Positions 19,284-28,010 are shown, counted from the stretch's first letter. The stretch: 64,000 bases of DNA from Bacillus sp. USDA818B3_A (GCF_009928415.1 NZ_JAABNN010000003.1:526145-590144), one strand, 5' to 3'. A program made the numbers and translations. The notes: generated by a model from the sequence alone, not told the origin.

Positions 19284-20426
19284 CTATTTTTTCAGGCGCT
19301 TAACAATTTTCATAAGTTCGTCAGCAGCTTTAATCACGTCTTCGGTTGTCGTATTAAAGCCAAAGCTGAAGCGGATAGAATTTGTCAGCCGCGCTGATTG
19401 TTTACCAAACATGGCAACAAGAACATGGGATGGCTCGATTGAACCGGCCGTACAAGCTGAACCGCTTGAAACAGCTACTCCTGCTAAATCAAGATTGACC
19501 AGCATGGCCTCCACACTAGTTCCCGGAAAGCTTAAGTTTAATACATGTGGCAGTGAATATTCAAGCGATCCGTTTATGTTAAAATCAACCTGGCCTTCTC
19601 GAAGCTTTTCTATTAATGTTTCTTTTAACTCGATGAACTTCGCTCGTTTTGCCGGCCTTTCTTGATTTGCGATCAAAACAGCTTCATGAAATCCCACAAT
19701 CGAGGCAACATTTTCCGTCCCGGCCCGTCGTTTTCTTTCTTGATCCCCTCCAAAAAGGCGTGGAGCCAGCTTGACAGCAGATCTTGCGAATAGAAAGCCA
19801 ACCCCTTTTGGGCCGTTTATTTTGTGAGCCGATACTGATAATAAATCAATTTTACTTTGATCAACATCAATCTCTTCTATTCCATAAGCCTGTACAGCAT
19901 CTGTATGAAAAAAAGCCTGATGATCTTGCAGCAGTTCGCCAATTTCATTAATCGGCTGGATTGTGCCCACTTCGTTATTGCCGTACATGATAGATACTAG
20001 AATCGTATCATCCCTCAATGCCGCTTTTAGGTCGCGGATCGAAATTCGTCCAGTTTCATCAACCGGGAGGTAGGTAATCTCATATCCGTTTTTTTCTAAC
20101 CTTTGACAGGCATGGAGGATAGCATGATGTTCTACCTCCGTTGTTATGATGTGTTTGCCTTTCATTTGATAACTCTCAGCCACACCAAACAACGCCATAT
20201 TATCTGCTTCGGTCCCGCCGCCTGTAAAAATAATTTCCGTCTCACGCGCACCAATACTGCGGGCAAGCGCAGCCCGGGCTAAATCGATATAATGACGTGC
20301 CTCCCTGCCATAGGAATGAATACTGGAGGGATTTCCAAACACGGTATTCATAACGGTTACCATCTTGTCTATCACACTAGGATGCATCGGACTGGTTGCA
20401 GCATGGTCAAGATAGATTCGTTCCAT
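19284..20426 (-). CDS. yrvO: Cysteine desulfurase YrvO (sulfur donor for MnmA)
   Basis: A PLP enzyme of 380 residues in the NifS/IscS class. It has the PLP-lysine motif SVSAHKINGPKG and the active-site cysteine in GSACTAGS, plus the N-terminal YLDHAATSPMHP and the phosphate-binding GGGTEADN. It converts cysteine to alanine and passes sulfur to MnmA. ATG 20426 with GAAGGTG upstream is chosen; upstream in-frame codons to 20471 lack an SD. It sits between cymR and mnmA as in B. subtilis. Compare nadS at 58229, a separate paralogue. Confidence 0.95.
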   Translation of the reverse strand: MERIYLDHAATSPMHPSVIDKMVTVMNTVFGNPSSIHSYGREARHYIDLARAALARSIGARETEIIFTGGGTEADNMALFGVAESYQMKGKHIITTEVEHHAILHACQRLEKNGYEITYLPVDETGRISIRDLKAALRDDTILVSIMYGNNEVGTIQPINEIGELLQDHQAFFHTDAVQAYGIEEIDVDQSKIDLLSVSAHKINGPKGVGFLFARSAVKLAPRLFGGDQERKRRAGTENVASIVGFHEAVLIANQERPAKRAKFIELKETLIEKLREGQVDFNINGSLEYSLPHVLNLSFPGTSVEAMLVNLDLAGVAVSSGSACTAGSIEPSHVLVAMFGKQSARLTNSIRFSFGFNTTTEDVIKAADELMKIVKRLKK

Positions 20427-20516
20427 AATTACACCTTCAATCAAGATAGTTCTAATAATATCTAAAGTCACCTAAATAAATAGGTGACTAGTCGACTCTT
20501 ACTATTATTTTTAACA

Positions 20517-20936
20517 TTAAATATAAAACATATAACCTTCTGTCTCCTGGTCATCACTATGGCTTGCCAGATCTTCTAATGTCGTGTTGTCAAGGACATT
20601 TCTAATTGCATCACGGATCCGAATCCAAAGCTCCCGCTTTGCTGGCTCTTCATCCTCTATCCCTTCAACAGGGGTGATTGGACCTTCTAATACGCGGATA
20701 ACATCTCCTGCGGTAATTTTTGTAGGATGATTTGTTAGTTCATACCCACCATAAGCTCCACGGATACTTTTTACTAATCCGGCATTTCGTAATGGAGCAA
20801 TCAGCTGCTCTAAATAATGCTCGGATAAATCATTTGCCTGAGCAATCGTTTTTAAAGAAGTAGGACCTTCACCATGTTTTTTCGCCAGTTCAATCATAAT
20901 GGTCAACCCATATCGACCTTTAGTAGAAATCTTCAT
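20517..20936 (-). CDS. cymR: Rrf2-family cysteine metabolism repressor CymR
   Basis: A 139-residue winged-helix regulator. The N-terminus KISTKGRYGLTIMIELAKKHGEGPTSLK and SEHYLEQL...LVKSIRGAYGGY are nearly those of B. subtilis CymR, which represses cysteine uptake and synthesis genes in complex with CysK. No Fe-S cysteines of the IscR type are present. ATG 20936 is chosen over an in-frame GTG at 20945 in the SD (GGGGTG). It is the first gene of cymR-yrvO-mnmA. Confidence 0.96.
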   Translation of the reverse strand: MKISTKGRYGLTIMIELAKKHGEGPTSLKTIAQANDLSEHYLEQLIAPLRNAGLVKSIRGAYGGYELTNHPTKITAGDVIRVLEGPITPVEGIEDEEPAKRELWIRIRDAIRNVLDNTTLEDLASHSDDQETEGYMFYI

Positions 20937-21005
20937 CTCACGCACCCCAATTCATTAATGTATCTATTAAATAAAATAATCTCAGTAAAATGATAGGCAT
21001 TAAAA

Positions 21006-21011
21006 ATTATA
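21006..21011 (-). promoter_or_regulatory. Candidate extended -10 of the cymR promoter
   Basis: TGTTATAAT on the minus strand (TATAAT at 21006-21011) is an extended -10 without a clear -35. It lies about 70 bp upstream of cymR. Confidence 0.45.
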
Positions 21012-21105
21012 ACATATTCTTCTTTAATATGCTTTTTTCGCAAAAATGATAAAAATCAATTTGCTTTAAAAAATTTTGACTCATCACCTTGCCAAAAAAT
21101 CCCCA

Positions 21106-21134
21106 TTGTTAATATTTTGAAATTATTTTATAAT
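21106..21134 (+). promoter_or_regulatory. Sigma-A promoter of the LPKTA surface protein gene
   Basis: TTGTTA (21106-21111), a 17-bp spacer, TATAAT (21129-21134). It lies about 38 bp upstream of the ATG, whose SD is AAAAGGAGA. Confidence 0.7.
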
Positions 21135-21172
21135 TTGCTAGAAAAGTAAATAGAGAAAAAAGGAGAAACTGC

Positions 21173-22579
21173 ATGAAAAAACTGGGGGCAATTATACTGA
21201 CATTTGCATTGTTAATCGGTTTATCCCCGCAACTAACAATGGCAGCTCAAAACACTAATTTTGAGCAGGAACTGTCGCAATATCTACAAAAAGTAAGCCA
21301 AGAACGAGGGTTTAAAGTATCAAGAGATATGATTGAAGAGTCACTGGCTCTAAATGGAGAAAGTATTGAAGACTATCAATCTGTTAAAGAAATGGAAGAC
21401 TCCCTTGGTGAAGTAATCAAAGCAGATTTGAGCAACTTAGACTCAATCTATGAAGAGTATGAGCTGGATAAAGACAGTCTTAATGAATTGTTAAATGAGT
21501 ACGGGGAAGAGATTAATGATTATATTTTCCTTAATGACCTTGATCAAGCTGTTTCCTTCTATTCAGAAGACAGCACTTTTGAGCGAGATCCAGATTTCGA
21601 CCAAAATCTTGCTAATTATTTAACACAGATATCCACAGAACGAGGCTTTGAAGTGACCAAAGAGAAGATTGAAGCGTCTCTCAGCCTTTATGAGACGAGT
21701 CTGGATGAGTTTGAAACGGTAAAGGATCTAAGTGATTTCTTAGGGGACGTCATTAAAGCGGACCTATCAAATCTAGATTATTTTAAAGAAAATTATGACC
21801 TGGACCAGCAAGCCTTACTTAAACTTTTAGAGGATAATGGAAAAACCATCAACGATTACGTATTCATCGACGACCTGGAGCAAACGGTCTGGGAGTTAAA
21901 TGGCGGCGACTTCCCAGGGATGGACGAGGAAATTATTGGTGAACTGCTTCCTATTTTTCAAGAAGAAGTGGATTTAACCGATGAAGAACTTCAACGGCTT
22001 GAAGACCATTTACTGTCCTTGGAGGACCATTTTACTGATCCAGAAACCCTGGCGGAACTAGAAGAATTGGGCAATCGCATGATGGCTTTCGAAGATTTTG
22101 ATACAGCGGACGAGCTTTCTTCCGAACAAATTGCAGAGTTAGCGTCCATTTATGAAGAATTACTATCTATTTTTCAACTAAAGGTTTCTTACAGCCTCGT
22201 TGCTAGTGGTAAAGATACACCTATTTCTTTAATCGATTTAATGCATTTAGAGGAATTAAAAGGGGCAAATCTTAAAGTAATGATCTACAGTTTGGACGGG
22301 AAATTTTTAGCGGACCTTATTGTGACAGGAGAAATGGTTGATTCTGGCACAGTAGTTGATACTGGTGAACAAATTAAGGATTCTGCTGATGAAGCAGCAA
22401 AAACGGTAGAACAATCACCAGTCATTAAGAAGAAACCCCAGAAGGAAGCACCGGCAAGTAAGACAGTAAAAGGAGCTAAACTTCCAAAGACTGCTTCTGA
22501 TTATCTTCCACAAGCACTGCTGGGACTATTCTTTGTTGCAGCTGGACTCTTTACGTACCGAAAAGTAAGGAATGTTTAA
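21173..22579 (+). CDS. Processed acidic surface protein with LPKTA sorting signal
   Basis: 468 residues, strongly acidic. A signal peptide (about 1-24, cleavage near MAA-Q) is followed by two homologous repeats of about 100 residues (from NFEQELSQYL and from DFDQNLANYL; both contain GxVIKADLSNLD). Then come an acidic linker and a C-terminal sorting signal: LPKTA at 437-441, a hydrophobic segment and the tail YRKVRNV. It fits the acidic LPXTA protein family I know from Bacillus, usually paired with its own sortase. Function is unknown. It shares a transcript with the sortase two bases downstream. The pair interrupts the cymR-rarA neighbourhood of B. subtilis. Confidence 0.85.
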   Translation: MKKLGAIILTFALLIGLSPQLTMAAQNTNFEQELSQYLQKVSQERGFKVSRDMIEESLALNGESIEDYQSVKEMEDSLGEVIKADLSNLDSIYEEYELDKDSLNELLNEYGEEINDYIFLNDLDQAVSFYSEDSTFERDPDFDQNLANYLTQISTERGFEVTKEKIEASLSLYETSLDEFETVKDLSDFLGDVIKADLSNLDYFKENYDLDQQALLKLLEDNGKTINDYVFIDDLEQTVWELNGGDFPGMDEEIIGELLPIFQEEVDLTDEELQRLEDHLLSLEDHFTDPETLAELEELGNRMMAFEDFDTADELSSEQIAELASIYEELLSIFQLKVSYSLVASGKDTPISLIDLMHLEELKGANLKVMIYSLDGKFLADLIVTGEMVDSGTVVDTGEQIKDSADEAAKTVEQSPVIKKKPQKEAPASKTVKGAKLPKTASDYLPQALLGLFFVAAGLFTYRKVRNV

Positions 22580-22581
22580 AA

Positions 22582-23238
22582 TTGGAATCAATAAAAAATC
22601 ATAGGGTCAAACGCAAAAAGCGTTTGATTCTTCTTTCCTTAAGTATTGTTTTTATTGTTTTTGGTCTTTGGTTTTCTACTACTAATATCTTTAAATTTGC
22701 AAAAGGCTATTATATTTACAAGACCCATTCCCAAAACTCTCAGACAACTGCCGCTTCCAAACCTAATACAATGGTCAACCAAGTGGAAAAAGAGAGAGAA
22801 CAAGAGCTGTATCCTGTCCGTCCTAAAATGGGAGAAGAAATGGGAGAGCTGTTTATTCCGAAATTAAATGCAACCTTACCCATCTTTCATGGAACCAATG
22901 AGGATGAGTTGGCAAAAGGCGTGGGGCATTTTGCCGAAAGTGTGCTGCCAGGTGAAAATGACAATTCTGTCCTATCCGGCCACAGGGATACTGTATTCCG
23001 CAAACTCGGTGAAGTCGGCAAAGGCGATGAATTAATTGTTCGAACGTCAGCTGGTGAATTCACATACAGAGTCAACAAAGTACGGATTGTTGATGCGGAT
23101 GATCGGACTGTTATTGTTCCAAAACCTAGAGCTACACTAACGGTTAGTACCTGTTATCCCTTTAACTATATCGGACCAGCGCCTAAACGCTATATACTGG
23201 TCGCCTATCTAGTTTCCAAAACAATCAGTAAAGAATGA
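22582..23238 (+). CDS. Class D sortase
   Basis: A 218-residue transpeptidase that should anchor the LPKTA protein to the cell wall. One membrane segment lies at about 14-36 (LILLSLSIVFIVFG), then the sortase barrel. The catalytic triad is His134 (SGHRDT), Cys191 (TVSTCYPF) and Arg203 (PKRYI). The TTG start follows AAGGA by ten bases and lies two bases after the substrate gene's stop, so translation is probably coupled. Class assignment rests on the TLTVSTC motif and size. Confidence 0.88.
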   Translation: MESIKNHRVKRKKRLILLSLSIVFIVFGLWFSTTNIFKFAKGYYIYKTHSQNSQTTAASKPNTMVNQVEKEREQELYPVRPKMGEEMGELFIPKLNATLPIFHGTNEDELAKGVGHFAESVLPGENDNSVLSGHRDTVFRKLGEVGKGDELIVRTSAGEFTYRVNKVRIVDADDRTVIVPKPRATLTVSTCYPFNYIGPAPKRYILVAYLVSKTISKE

Positions 23239-23372
23239 ATGTACTTTAAAGCCTCTGATTCCTCAAATTGGAACCCGAGGCTATTCATGTTTGGACCAAA
23301 TCTGTATCGCTTTTTGTGTTTATAATGATATGTTAAGATTAGGGAATGAACGATTCTGTTGGAGAGATGATT

Positions 23373-24644
23373 ATGAATCAGAAACCATTAGCATTTCGAA
23401 TGCGTCCAAGAACCATTGAAGAAGTTGTCGGTCAGCAGCATCTAGTTGGACATGGAAAAATTATTGCCAGAATGGTAAAGGCAAAACAGCTGACCTCCAT
23501 GATATTATATGGACCGCCTGGCATTGGGAAAACATCAATCGCAAGTGCAATTGCCGGAAGTACCAAATATGCTTTTAGAACACTTAACGCTGTCACCAAC
23601 AATAAAAAGGATATGGAAATTGTTGCTGCCGAAGCAAAAATGTCCGGCAAGGTCATCCTTCTTTTGGATGAAGTCCATCGATTAGATAAGGCTAAGCAGG
23701 ATTTTTTACTCCCTTATTTGGAAAACGGAATGATTGTATTAATAGGGGCTACAACGAGCAATCCTTATCACGCGATCAACCCAGCAATCCGAAGCCGCTG
23801 TCAAATCTTCGAGCTAAAGCCTTTGTCTCCGGAAGAAGTGAAGCAAGCCATACTGCGGGCGCTCATGGATGAAGAACGCGGCTATGGGAAAGAAAAAGTG
23901 GAGATTTCTGAAGAAGCTTTATTGCATTTTGCTCAAGGTTCTAACGGGGATGTCCGTAGTTCCTTGAATGCACTGGAGCTGGCAATTCTATCGACAGATA
24001 AAAATGATGATGGGACGATCCATATTGATGTGGAAACTGCCGAGGAGTGCTTGCAGAAGAAAAGTTTGGTTGCCGATAAAGATGGAGATGGTCATTATGA
24101 TGTCCTCTCAGCTTTTCAGAAGTCCATTCGTGGAAGTGATGTGAACGCTGCCCTCCACTATCTTGGACGTCTAATAGAAGCCGGTGACATGCCAAGTATC
24201 AGCCGAAGATTGATCGTGATTGCCTATGAGGACATAGGTTTAGCCAATCCTCAAGCAGGAGCAAGGACACTCGCCGCGATTGAAACGGCTGAACGGATTG
24301 GATTTCCCGAAGCAAGAATTCCACTCGCAAATGCTGTCATCGAACTTTGCTTATCACCAAAATCGAATTCAGCTGTAATAGCCATTCAAGCGGCTTTAGA
24401 CGATATTCAAAAAGGCATTGTGGGTGAAGTACCCGATCACCTTAAAGATGCCCATTATAAAGGCGCAAAAGACCTAGGCAGAGGGATTGGCTACTTATAC
24501 CCGCACGACTACGAAAACGGCTGGGTTCCACAGCAATATCTGCCGAATAAATTAAAAAATAAACAATACTATCAGCCAAAGAAAACAGGAAAATTTGAAC
24601 AAGCCCTAGCTTCGGTCTACGAAAAATTAACAAGATCAAAATAG
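23373..24644 (+). CDS. rarA: Replication-associated recombination protein RarA (MgsA family)
   Basis: An AAA+ ATPase of 423 residues acting at stalled forks; related to E. coli RarA and eukaryotic WRNIP1. Walker A GPPGIGKTS, Walker B LLLDEVHRLD, sensor and arginine-finger regions (GATTSNPYHAINPAIRSRC), then the C-terminal tetramerisation region with YLYPHDYENGWVPQQYLP. ATG 23373 is chosen, eight bases after GGAG; upstream in-frame codons to 23346 are not needed. This is yrvN in B. subtilis. Confidence 0.95.
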   Translation: MNQKPLAFRMRPRTIEEVVGQQHLVGHGKIIARMVKAKQLTSMILYGPPGIGKTSIASAIAGSTKYAFRTLNAVTNNKKDMEIVAAEAKMSGKVILLLDEVHRLDKAKQDFLLPYLENGMIVLIGATTSNPYHAINPAIRSRCQIFELKPLSPEEVKQAILRALMDEERGYGKEKVEISEEALLHFAQGSNGDVRSSLNALELAILSTDKNDDGTIHIDVETAEECLQKKSLVADKDGDGHYDVLSAFQKSIRGSDVNAALHYLGRLIEAGDMPSISRRLIVIAYEDIGLANPQAGARTLAAIETAERIGFPEARIPLANAVIELCLSPKSNSAVIAIQAALDDIQKGIVGEVPDHLKDAHYKGAKDLGRGIGYLYPHDYENGWVPQQYLPNKLKNKQYYQPKKTGKFEQALASVYEKLTRSK

Positions 24645-24649
24645 CACAA

Positions 24650-24700
24650 ACAGTGACAGGCACCATGTGAATTCTTCACATGGTGCCTGTCACTGTTTTT
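24650..24700. terminator. Bidirectional terminator between rarA and the ABC permease gene
   Basis: A palindrome with long arms: CAGTGACAGGCACCATGTGA pairs with its exact complement, centred near 24673. It is followed by T5 on the plus strand and preceded by A3 (T3 on the minus strand). It lies between convergent genes and should stop both. The arms are unusually long for a terminator. Confidence 0.85.
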
Positions 24701-25649
24701 ATGCCGCTACGTCTCGTTTTTTGAAGGTGTAGAATGCTAGGAACTGGAATAGGATGAAGTAGATGGCTAGCATGATGATTGAAAAGGTCAATGACATTCC
24801 TTCAATCAGTGGTGTACCTTCGAGATATTGGGTAAGGTCGGTATTGGCAAAGAGAATATATTTTGCCCAATCAAATCTCATGGCCAGTAAGGCTGTAAAT
24901 TGAGCTCCGGTAAATAAGAAAAATAACGAGAGTCCGATTGCAAGTGAACTATTTCTAAACACGGCAGAAATCATGAATGCCATGGTAACCAGCATAATCA
25001 TATCAATCGAGCTTAGCCCATAATAGATCAATAAATGAATCACTATGTTCTGCTCTGAAACATGACCATTGCTATAATTCAAATAGGAAACTGCCTTGTC
25101 AGGCATCCCAAACAAAATGGCTCCTAATAGACTAGATAAAACAAATAAAATCGCAATCAGTAACATGGCAAATAAGAGGACTGTCAAATATTTTGCTAAT
25201 AGGATTTTCGTCCGATTAATCGGCCGGATCAATAGCAGCTTAATCGTCCCCCAGTTGAACTCACTGGCTACAATGCCCGCAGATACGATAATAATAAATA
25301 CTCCGGCCAGCATGATAAGCTGCGAGGAATCTTTTACAAAAGACCAAACCGTATATTCCTCTTTAGGTGGAATATTATGCTGGATTCGATAAGCGTTAAT
25401 GGCAATTTCTCTTTTAAAATATTGTTTTTCCGCTTGAGTCCGGCTTTTGTCCATCTGTTGTTTTAAGGCATTGTTTTCATCCTGTAAAATCTGCTGCCAG
25501 TTTTTATCCTGCTGTATATCCATGCTATTATGCTGTGACTTAATCACAATTCCAACCAGGGACAGGGATAAAACAAGAATCGCAAGCATCACAATGGTTC
25601 CCGGGCGTCTAAAGATTTTCATCCACTCATTTTTTATTAAATTAACCAC
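24699..25649 (-). CDS. ABC-2 type transporter permease
   Basis: 316 residues with about six membrane segments: one at the N-terminus (TIVMLAILVLSLSLVGIV), then a loop of about 70 residues, then segments near 110-130, 150-175, 205-225, 235-260 and 285-305. It resembles permeases with an RPxNRTKILLAKYL segment (ABC2_membrane family, BcrB/NatB-like). The start overlaps the end of the ATPase gene by eight bases. Substrate is unknown; many such pairs export antimicrobial peptides. The stop codon borders the shared terminator. Confidence 0.85.
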   Translation of the reverse strand: MVNLIKNEWMKIFRRPGTIVMLAILVLSLSLVGIVIKSQHNSMDIQQDKNWQQILQDENNALKQQMDKSRTQAEKQYFKREIAINAYRIQHNIPPKEEYTVWSFVKDSSQLIMLAGVFIIIVSAGIVASEFNWGTIKLLLIRPINRTKILLAKYLTVLLFAMLLIAILFVLSSLLGAILFGMPDKAVSYLNYSNGHVSEQNIVIHLLIYYGLSSIDMIMLVTMAFMISAVFRNSSLAIGLSLFFLFTGAQFTALLAMRFDWAKYILFANTDLTQYLEGTPLIEGMSLTFSIIMLAIYFILFQFLAFYTFKKRDVAA

Positions 25650-26568
25650 GAATAGCTGCCTCCTTTTCAGATGTTACTTCAAGGAAGCGATCCTCTAATG
25701 TCTTTGCCACTTCCCTAACCCCAAAAATAGAAATGTCTTCCGCAACCAATAATTTAACTAAATCTGGAACTTCCTCTTTTTTCATTTCAATGGTTAAGCC
25801 GTTTCTCGAACGGCCGGCCTTAACATTGGGGTAATTCTCCTCCAACAGATCCAGTGCTTTTTCACTTGGCACTACTTCAAGTTCAAAGGCTGTTTTTGCA
25901 TTATGTACAAATTCCCGGACAAGTTCTACATCTATTAACTTGCCATCCTGTATGATACCAATTCGGTCACACATCATTTCCATTTCAGACAGTAGATGAC
26001 TAGATACAATCACGGCCATATTTTTTTCTCTGGCTAGCAGACGGACATAGTCACGTATCTCTCTAATTCCCGCAGGATCTAAACCATTCGTTGGCTCATC
26101 AAGAATTAACACCTGAGGATCATGTAAGAGGCATTGAGCCAGCCCTAATCGCTGCCTCATTCCAAGCGAATAAGTTTTTACTTTGTCATTTATTCGTTCG
26201 GTTAATCCTACCAATTCTACTGTTTCATCAATTTTTTCCTTAGTGATTCCTTTAACCATGCGTGCATAATGAACCAAGTTCTGATAACCCGTCAAGAATT
26301 TGTACATTTCTGGATTTTCAACGATGGCTCCGATATGACGTACGGCATCCTCGAACTGCGATTTAATGCTGCAGCCGCCAATTGTAATGTCACCAGAGGT
26401 TATGCCCATCAAACCGACAATCATTCGAATCGTAGTCGTTTTCCCTGCTCCGTTTGGGCCTAAAAAACCAAAGACCTCCCCTTTATTAACCTGGAAGCTG
26501 ATCTGATCTATGATTGTTCTCCCTTTAATTACCTTTGTCACATTTTTTAATTCTACGATTGTTTCCAA
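25642..26568 (-). CDS. ABC transporter ATP-binding protein
   Basis: 308 residues. Walker A GPNGAGKTTT, signature SLGMRQRLGLAQ, Walker B LILDEPTNGLDP, H-loop VSSHLLSE. The C-terminal domain of about 90 residues is of the kind seen in bacitracin (BcrA)-type exporters. It drives the permease encoded just downstream. This pair is absent from the same place in B. subtilis as I recall it, so it is probably an accessory insertion. No GC or codon contrast is obvious by eye. Confidence 0.92.
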   Translation of the reverse strand: METIVELKNVTKVIKGRTIIDQISFQVNKGEVFGFLGPNGAGKTTTIRMIVGLMGITSGDITIGGCSIKSQFEDAVRHIGAIVENPEMYKFLTGYQNLVHYARMVKGITKEKIDETVELVGLTERINDKVKTYSLGMRQRLGLAQCLLHDPQVLILDEPTNGLDPAGIREIRDYVRLLAREKNMAVIVSSHLLSEMEMMCDRIGIIQDGKLIDVELVREFVHNAKTAFELEVVPSEKALDLLEENYPNVKAGRSRNGLTIEMKKEEVPDLVKLLVAEDISIFGVREVAKTLEDRFLEVTSEKEAAIRG

Positions 26569-26641
26569 GTTCTCACTCCTCTCTAAACAAACTATCCTTA
26601 TCCATTTTACCTGAAATTAACAAAGTATTCCTGCCCTATTG

Positions 26642-26673
26642 AAAAAAGCTCTAAACTATAATAGTTTAGAGCC
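26642..26673 (-). terminator. tcdA intrinsic terminator
   Basis: GCTCTAAACTA and TAGTTTAGAGC pair around TTA, followed by T6 on the minus strand. Confidence 0.9.
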
Positions 26674-26679
26674 CCTCGT

Positions 26680-27447
26680 TTATTTTTCATCGGAAACGCG
26701 CTGTATCTTAATGTCTTTTAATAATTGTCTTACCACATAGCTTGCCATGATGAGGCCGGCTGCAGAAGGGACGAATGCATTGGACGCTGGCGGCATTTGC
26801 GCTTTGCGGATTGGTGCATTCTCATTTCCAACTTCTTTTTTGACATCTTCGCGAATCACAATTGGACTTTCATCCGAGAAGACGACAGGAATTCCCTTAT
26901 GGATTCGCTCCTTACGAAGTCTGGTGCGAATAACCTTTGCAATCGGGTCAGTATGCGTTTTTGAAATATCGGCAATTTGGAAACGGGTCGGATCCATTTT
27001 GTTCGCTGCACCCATACTCGAAATGATGGGGATATTTCTTTTTAAACATTCCTTCATTAAATGAATTTTATAAACAATCGTATCAGAGGCATCAACAACA
27101 AAATCTAAATTATGACTAAAGATTTCTTCATACGTTTCCTCTGTATAAAACATTTTTAAAGAGATAACTTCACAATCAGGATTAATGTCCCTAATCCGCT
27201 CCTCCATGATTTCTACTTTTGGTCTCCCAACCGTAGATAATAGGGCAATCAGCTGACGGTTAATATTCGTTATATCCACATCGTCTTTATCAATCAAAAT
27301 TAATTTACCAACACCAGAACGGGCCAAAGCTTCAGCGGCAAATGAACCAACACCCCCGATTCCTAAAACAGCAACCGTACTGTTCTTCATAATATTTAAT
27401 CCTTCTTTACCAATAGCAAGCTCATTACGAGAAAATTGATGCAGCAT
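26680..27447 (-). CDS. tcdA: tRNA threonylcarbamoyladenosine dehydratase TcdA
   Basis: An E1/ThiF-like enzyme of 255 residues that uses ATP to cyclise t6A37 to ct6A in ANN-decoding tRNAs. The nucleotide-binding GIGGVGSFAAE is at about 28-38, DKDDVDITNINRQ follows, and SSMGAANKMDPTRFQIADISKT and SSNAFVPSAAGL are family blocks. ATG 27447 is chosen with GGAG eight bases upstream; an in-frame GTG at 27456 is part of the SD. This is yrvM, upstream of which 6S RNA also lies in B. subtilis. Confidence 0.94.
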   Translation of the reverse strand: MLHQFSRNELAIGKEGLNIMKNSTVAVLGIGGVGSFAAEALARSGVGKLILIDKDDVDITNINRQLIALLSTVGRPKVEIMEERIRDINPDCEVISLKMFYTEETYEEIFSHNLDFVVDASDTIVYKIHLMKECLKRNIPIISSMGAANKMDPTRFQIADISKTHTDPIAKVIRTRLRKERIHKGIPVVFSDESPIVIREDVKKEVGNENAPIRKAQMPPASNAFVPSAAGLIMASYVVRQLLKDIKIQRVSDEK

Positions 27448-27547
27448 GATTTTCACTCCAAATTAATATTCACTTTTATATATTTTTCTACATTAGGATA
27501 TATCATACCATCCTATAAAAACAAGTAATTCAGTAGGATTTATGTAA

Positions 27548-27677
27548 TAGAAAAGCGGAAGCGCCTTGAACAGGGGCGACAGGCATAAGACGAGCCGGCG
27601 AGAAGGCTGTTCTTTAGCCTTCTTGACGGATTGGCTTATGACCCCGAGCCCCTAGGCGCTGGAGCTAGACAATTCTC
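27548..27677 (+). repeat. Full-length hairpin repeat, copy B
   Basis: About 130 bp between tcdA and the 6S RNA gene. Ends are AGAAAAGCGGAAGCGCC and GGAGCTAGACAATTCTC. The tip AGAAGGCT...AGCCTTCT differs from copy A (GGTT/AACC) by a paired change. It could also act as a terminator-like barrier, but there is no T-run. Confidence 0.85.
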
Positions 27678-27701
27678 TATGTTTATACTTCCTTTATCTA
27701 C

Positions 27702-27731
27702 AAAAGAAAACCTTCCGCATAAGCAGAAGGT
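27702..27731 (-). terminator. 6S RNA terminator
   Basis: ACCTTC and GAAGGT pair with an inner TGC/GC(G) extension and the stem is followed by TTTTCTTTT on the minus strand, about 20 bases past the 6S closing stem. Confidence 0.8.
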
Positions 27732-27748
27732 ATTTTTTAAAAATAATA

Positions 27749-27951
27749 AAGAGTCCCAATGGTGCCGTCGCTCTTGATCCTTCGTTTTGATCCCGCTACT
27801 AGCAGGTGGGTGCCCTGTTTCCGAAATTGTAAGTCCCTTTACCGTATAGGTGGGGCATTTACGCATATCAGAAAACTCTGGACTCCCGAATCTTAAATGT
27901 TCGGTCAAAACTTCAGGTAACACAACGTACATTTCAGGACTCTTCCTAATT
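27749..27951 (-). ncRNA. bsrA: 6S RNA (BsrA/6S-1 type)
   Basis: The gene lies between aspS and tcdA, the place of 6S-1 RNA in B. subtilis. The 5' end AAGAGTCCTGAAATG pairs with the 3' end CATTGGGACTCTT, forming the closing stem. The roughly 190-nt RNA between can form a long interrupted hairpin with a pyrimidine/purine-rich central bubble, the open-promoter mimic bound by sigma-A RNA polymerase. A strong promoter and a terminator frame it. A 116-codon frame across this region is a shadow. Confidence 0.85.
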
Positions 27952-27957
27952 GCCTTT

Positions 27958-27986
27958 ATCATACCACAATTAAAAATGGTCTTCAA
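27958..27986 (-). promoter_or_regulatory. Sigma-A promoter of 6S RNA
   Basis: TTGAAG (27981-27986), 17 bp, TATGAT (27958-27963). Predicted +1 near 27951, a few bases ahead of the closing stem. Confidence 0.8.
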
Positions 27987-28010
27987 GGATAAAATGAAAG
28001 CGAATTCCTG

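Noticed and set aside
27636..27986. A minus-strand frame of 116 codons upstream of tcdA
   Set aside because: It overlaps the 6S RNA gene, its terminator and the end of a hairpin repeat. The RNA explains the conservation better.
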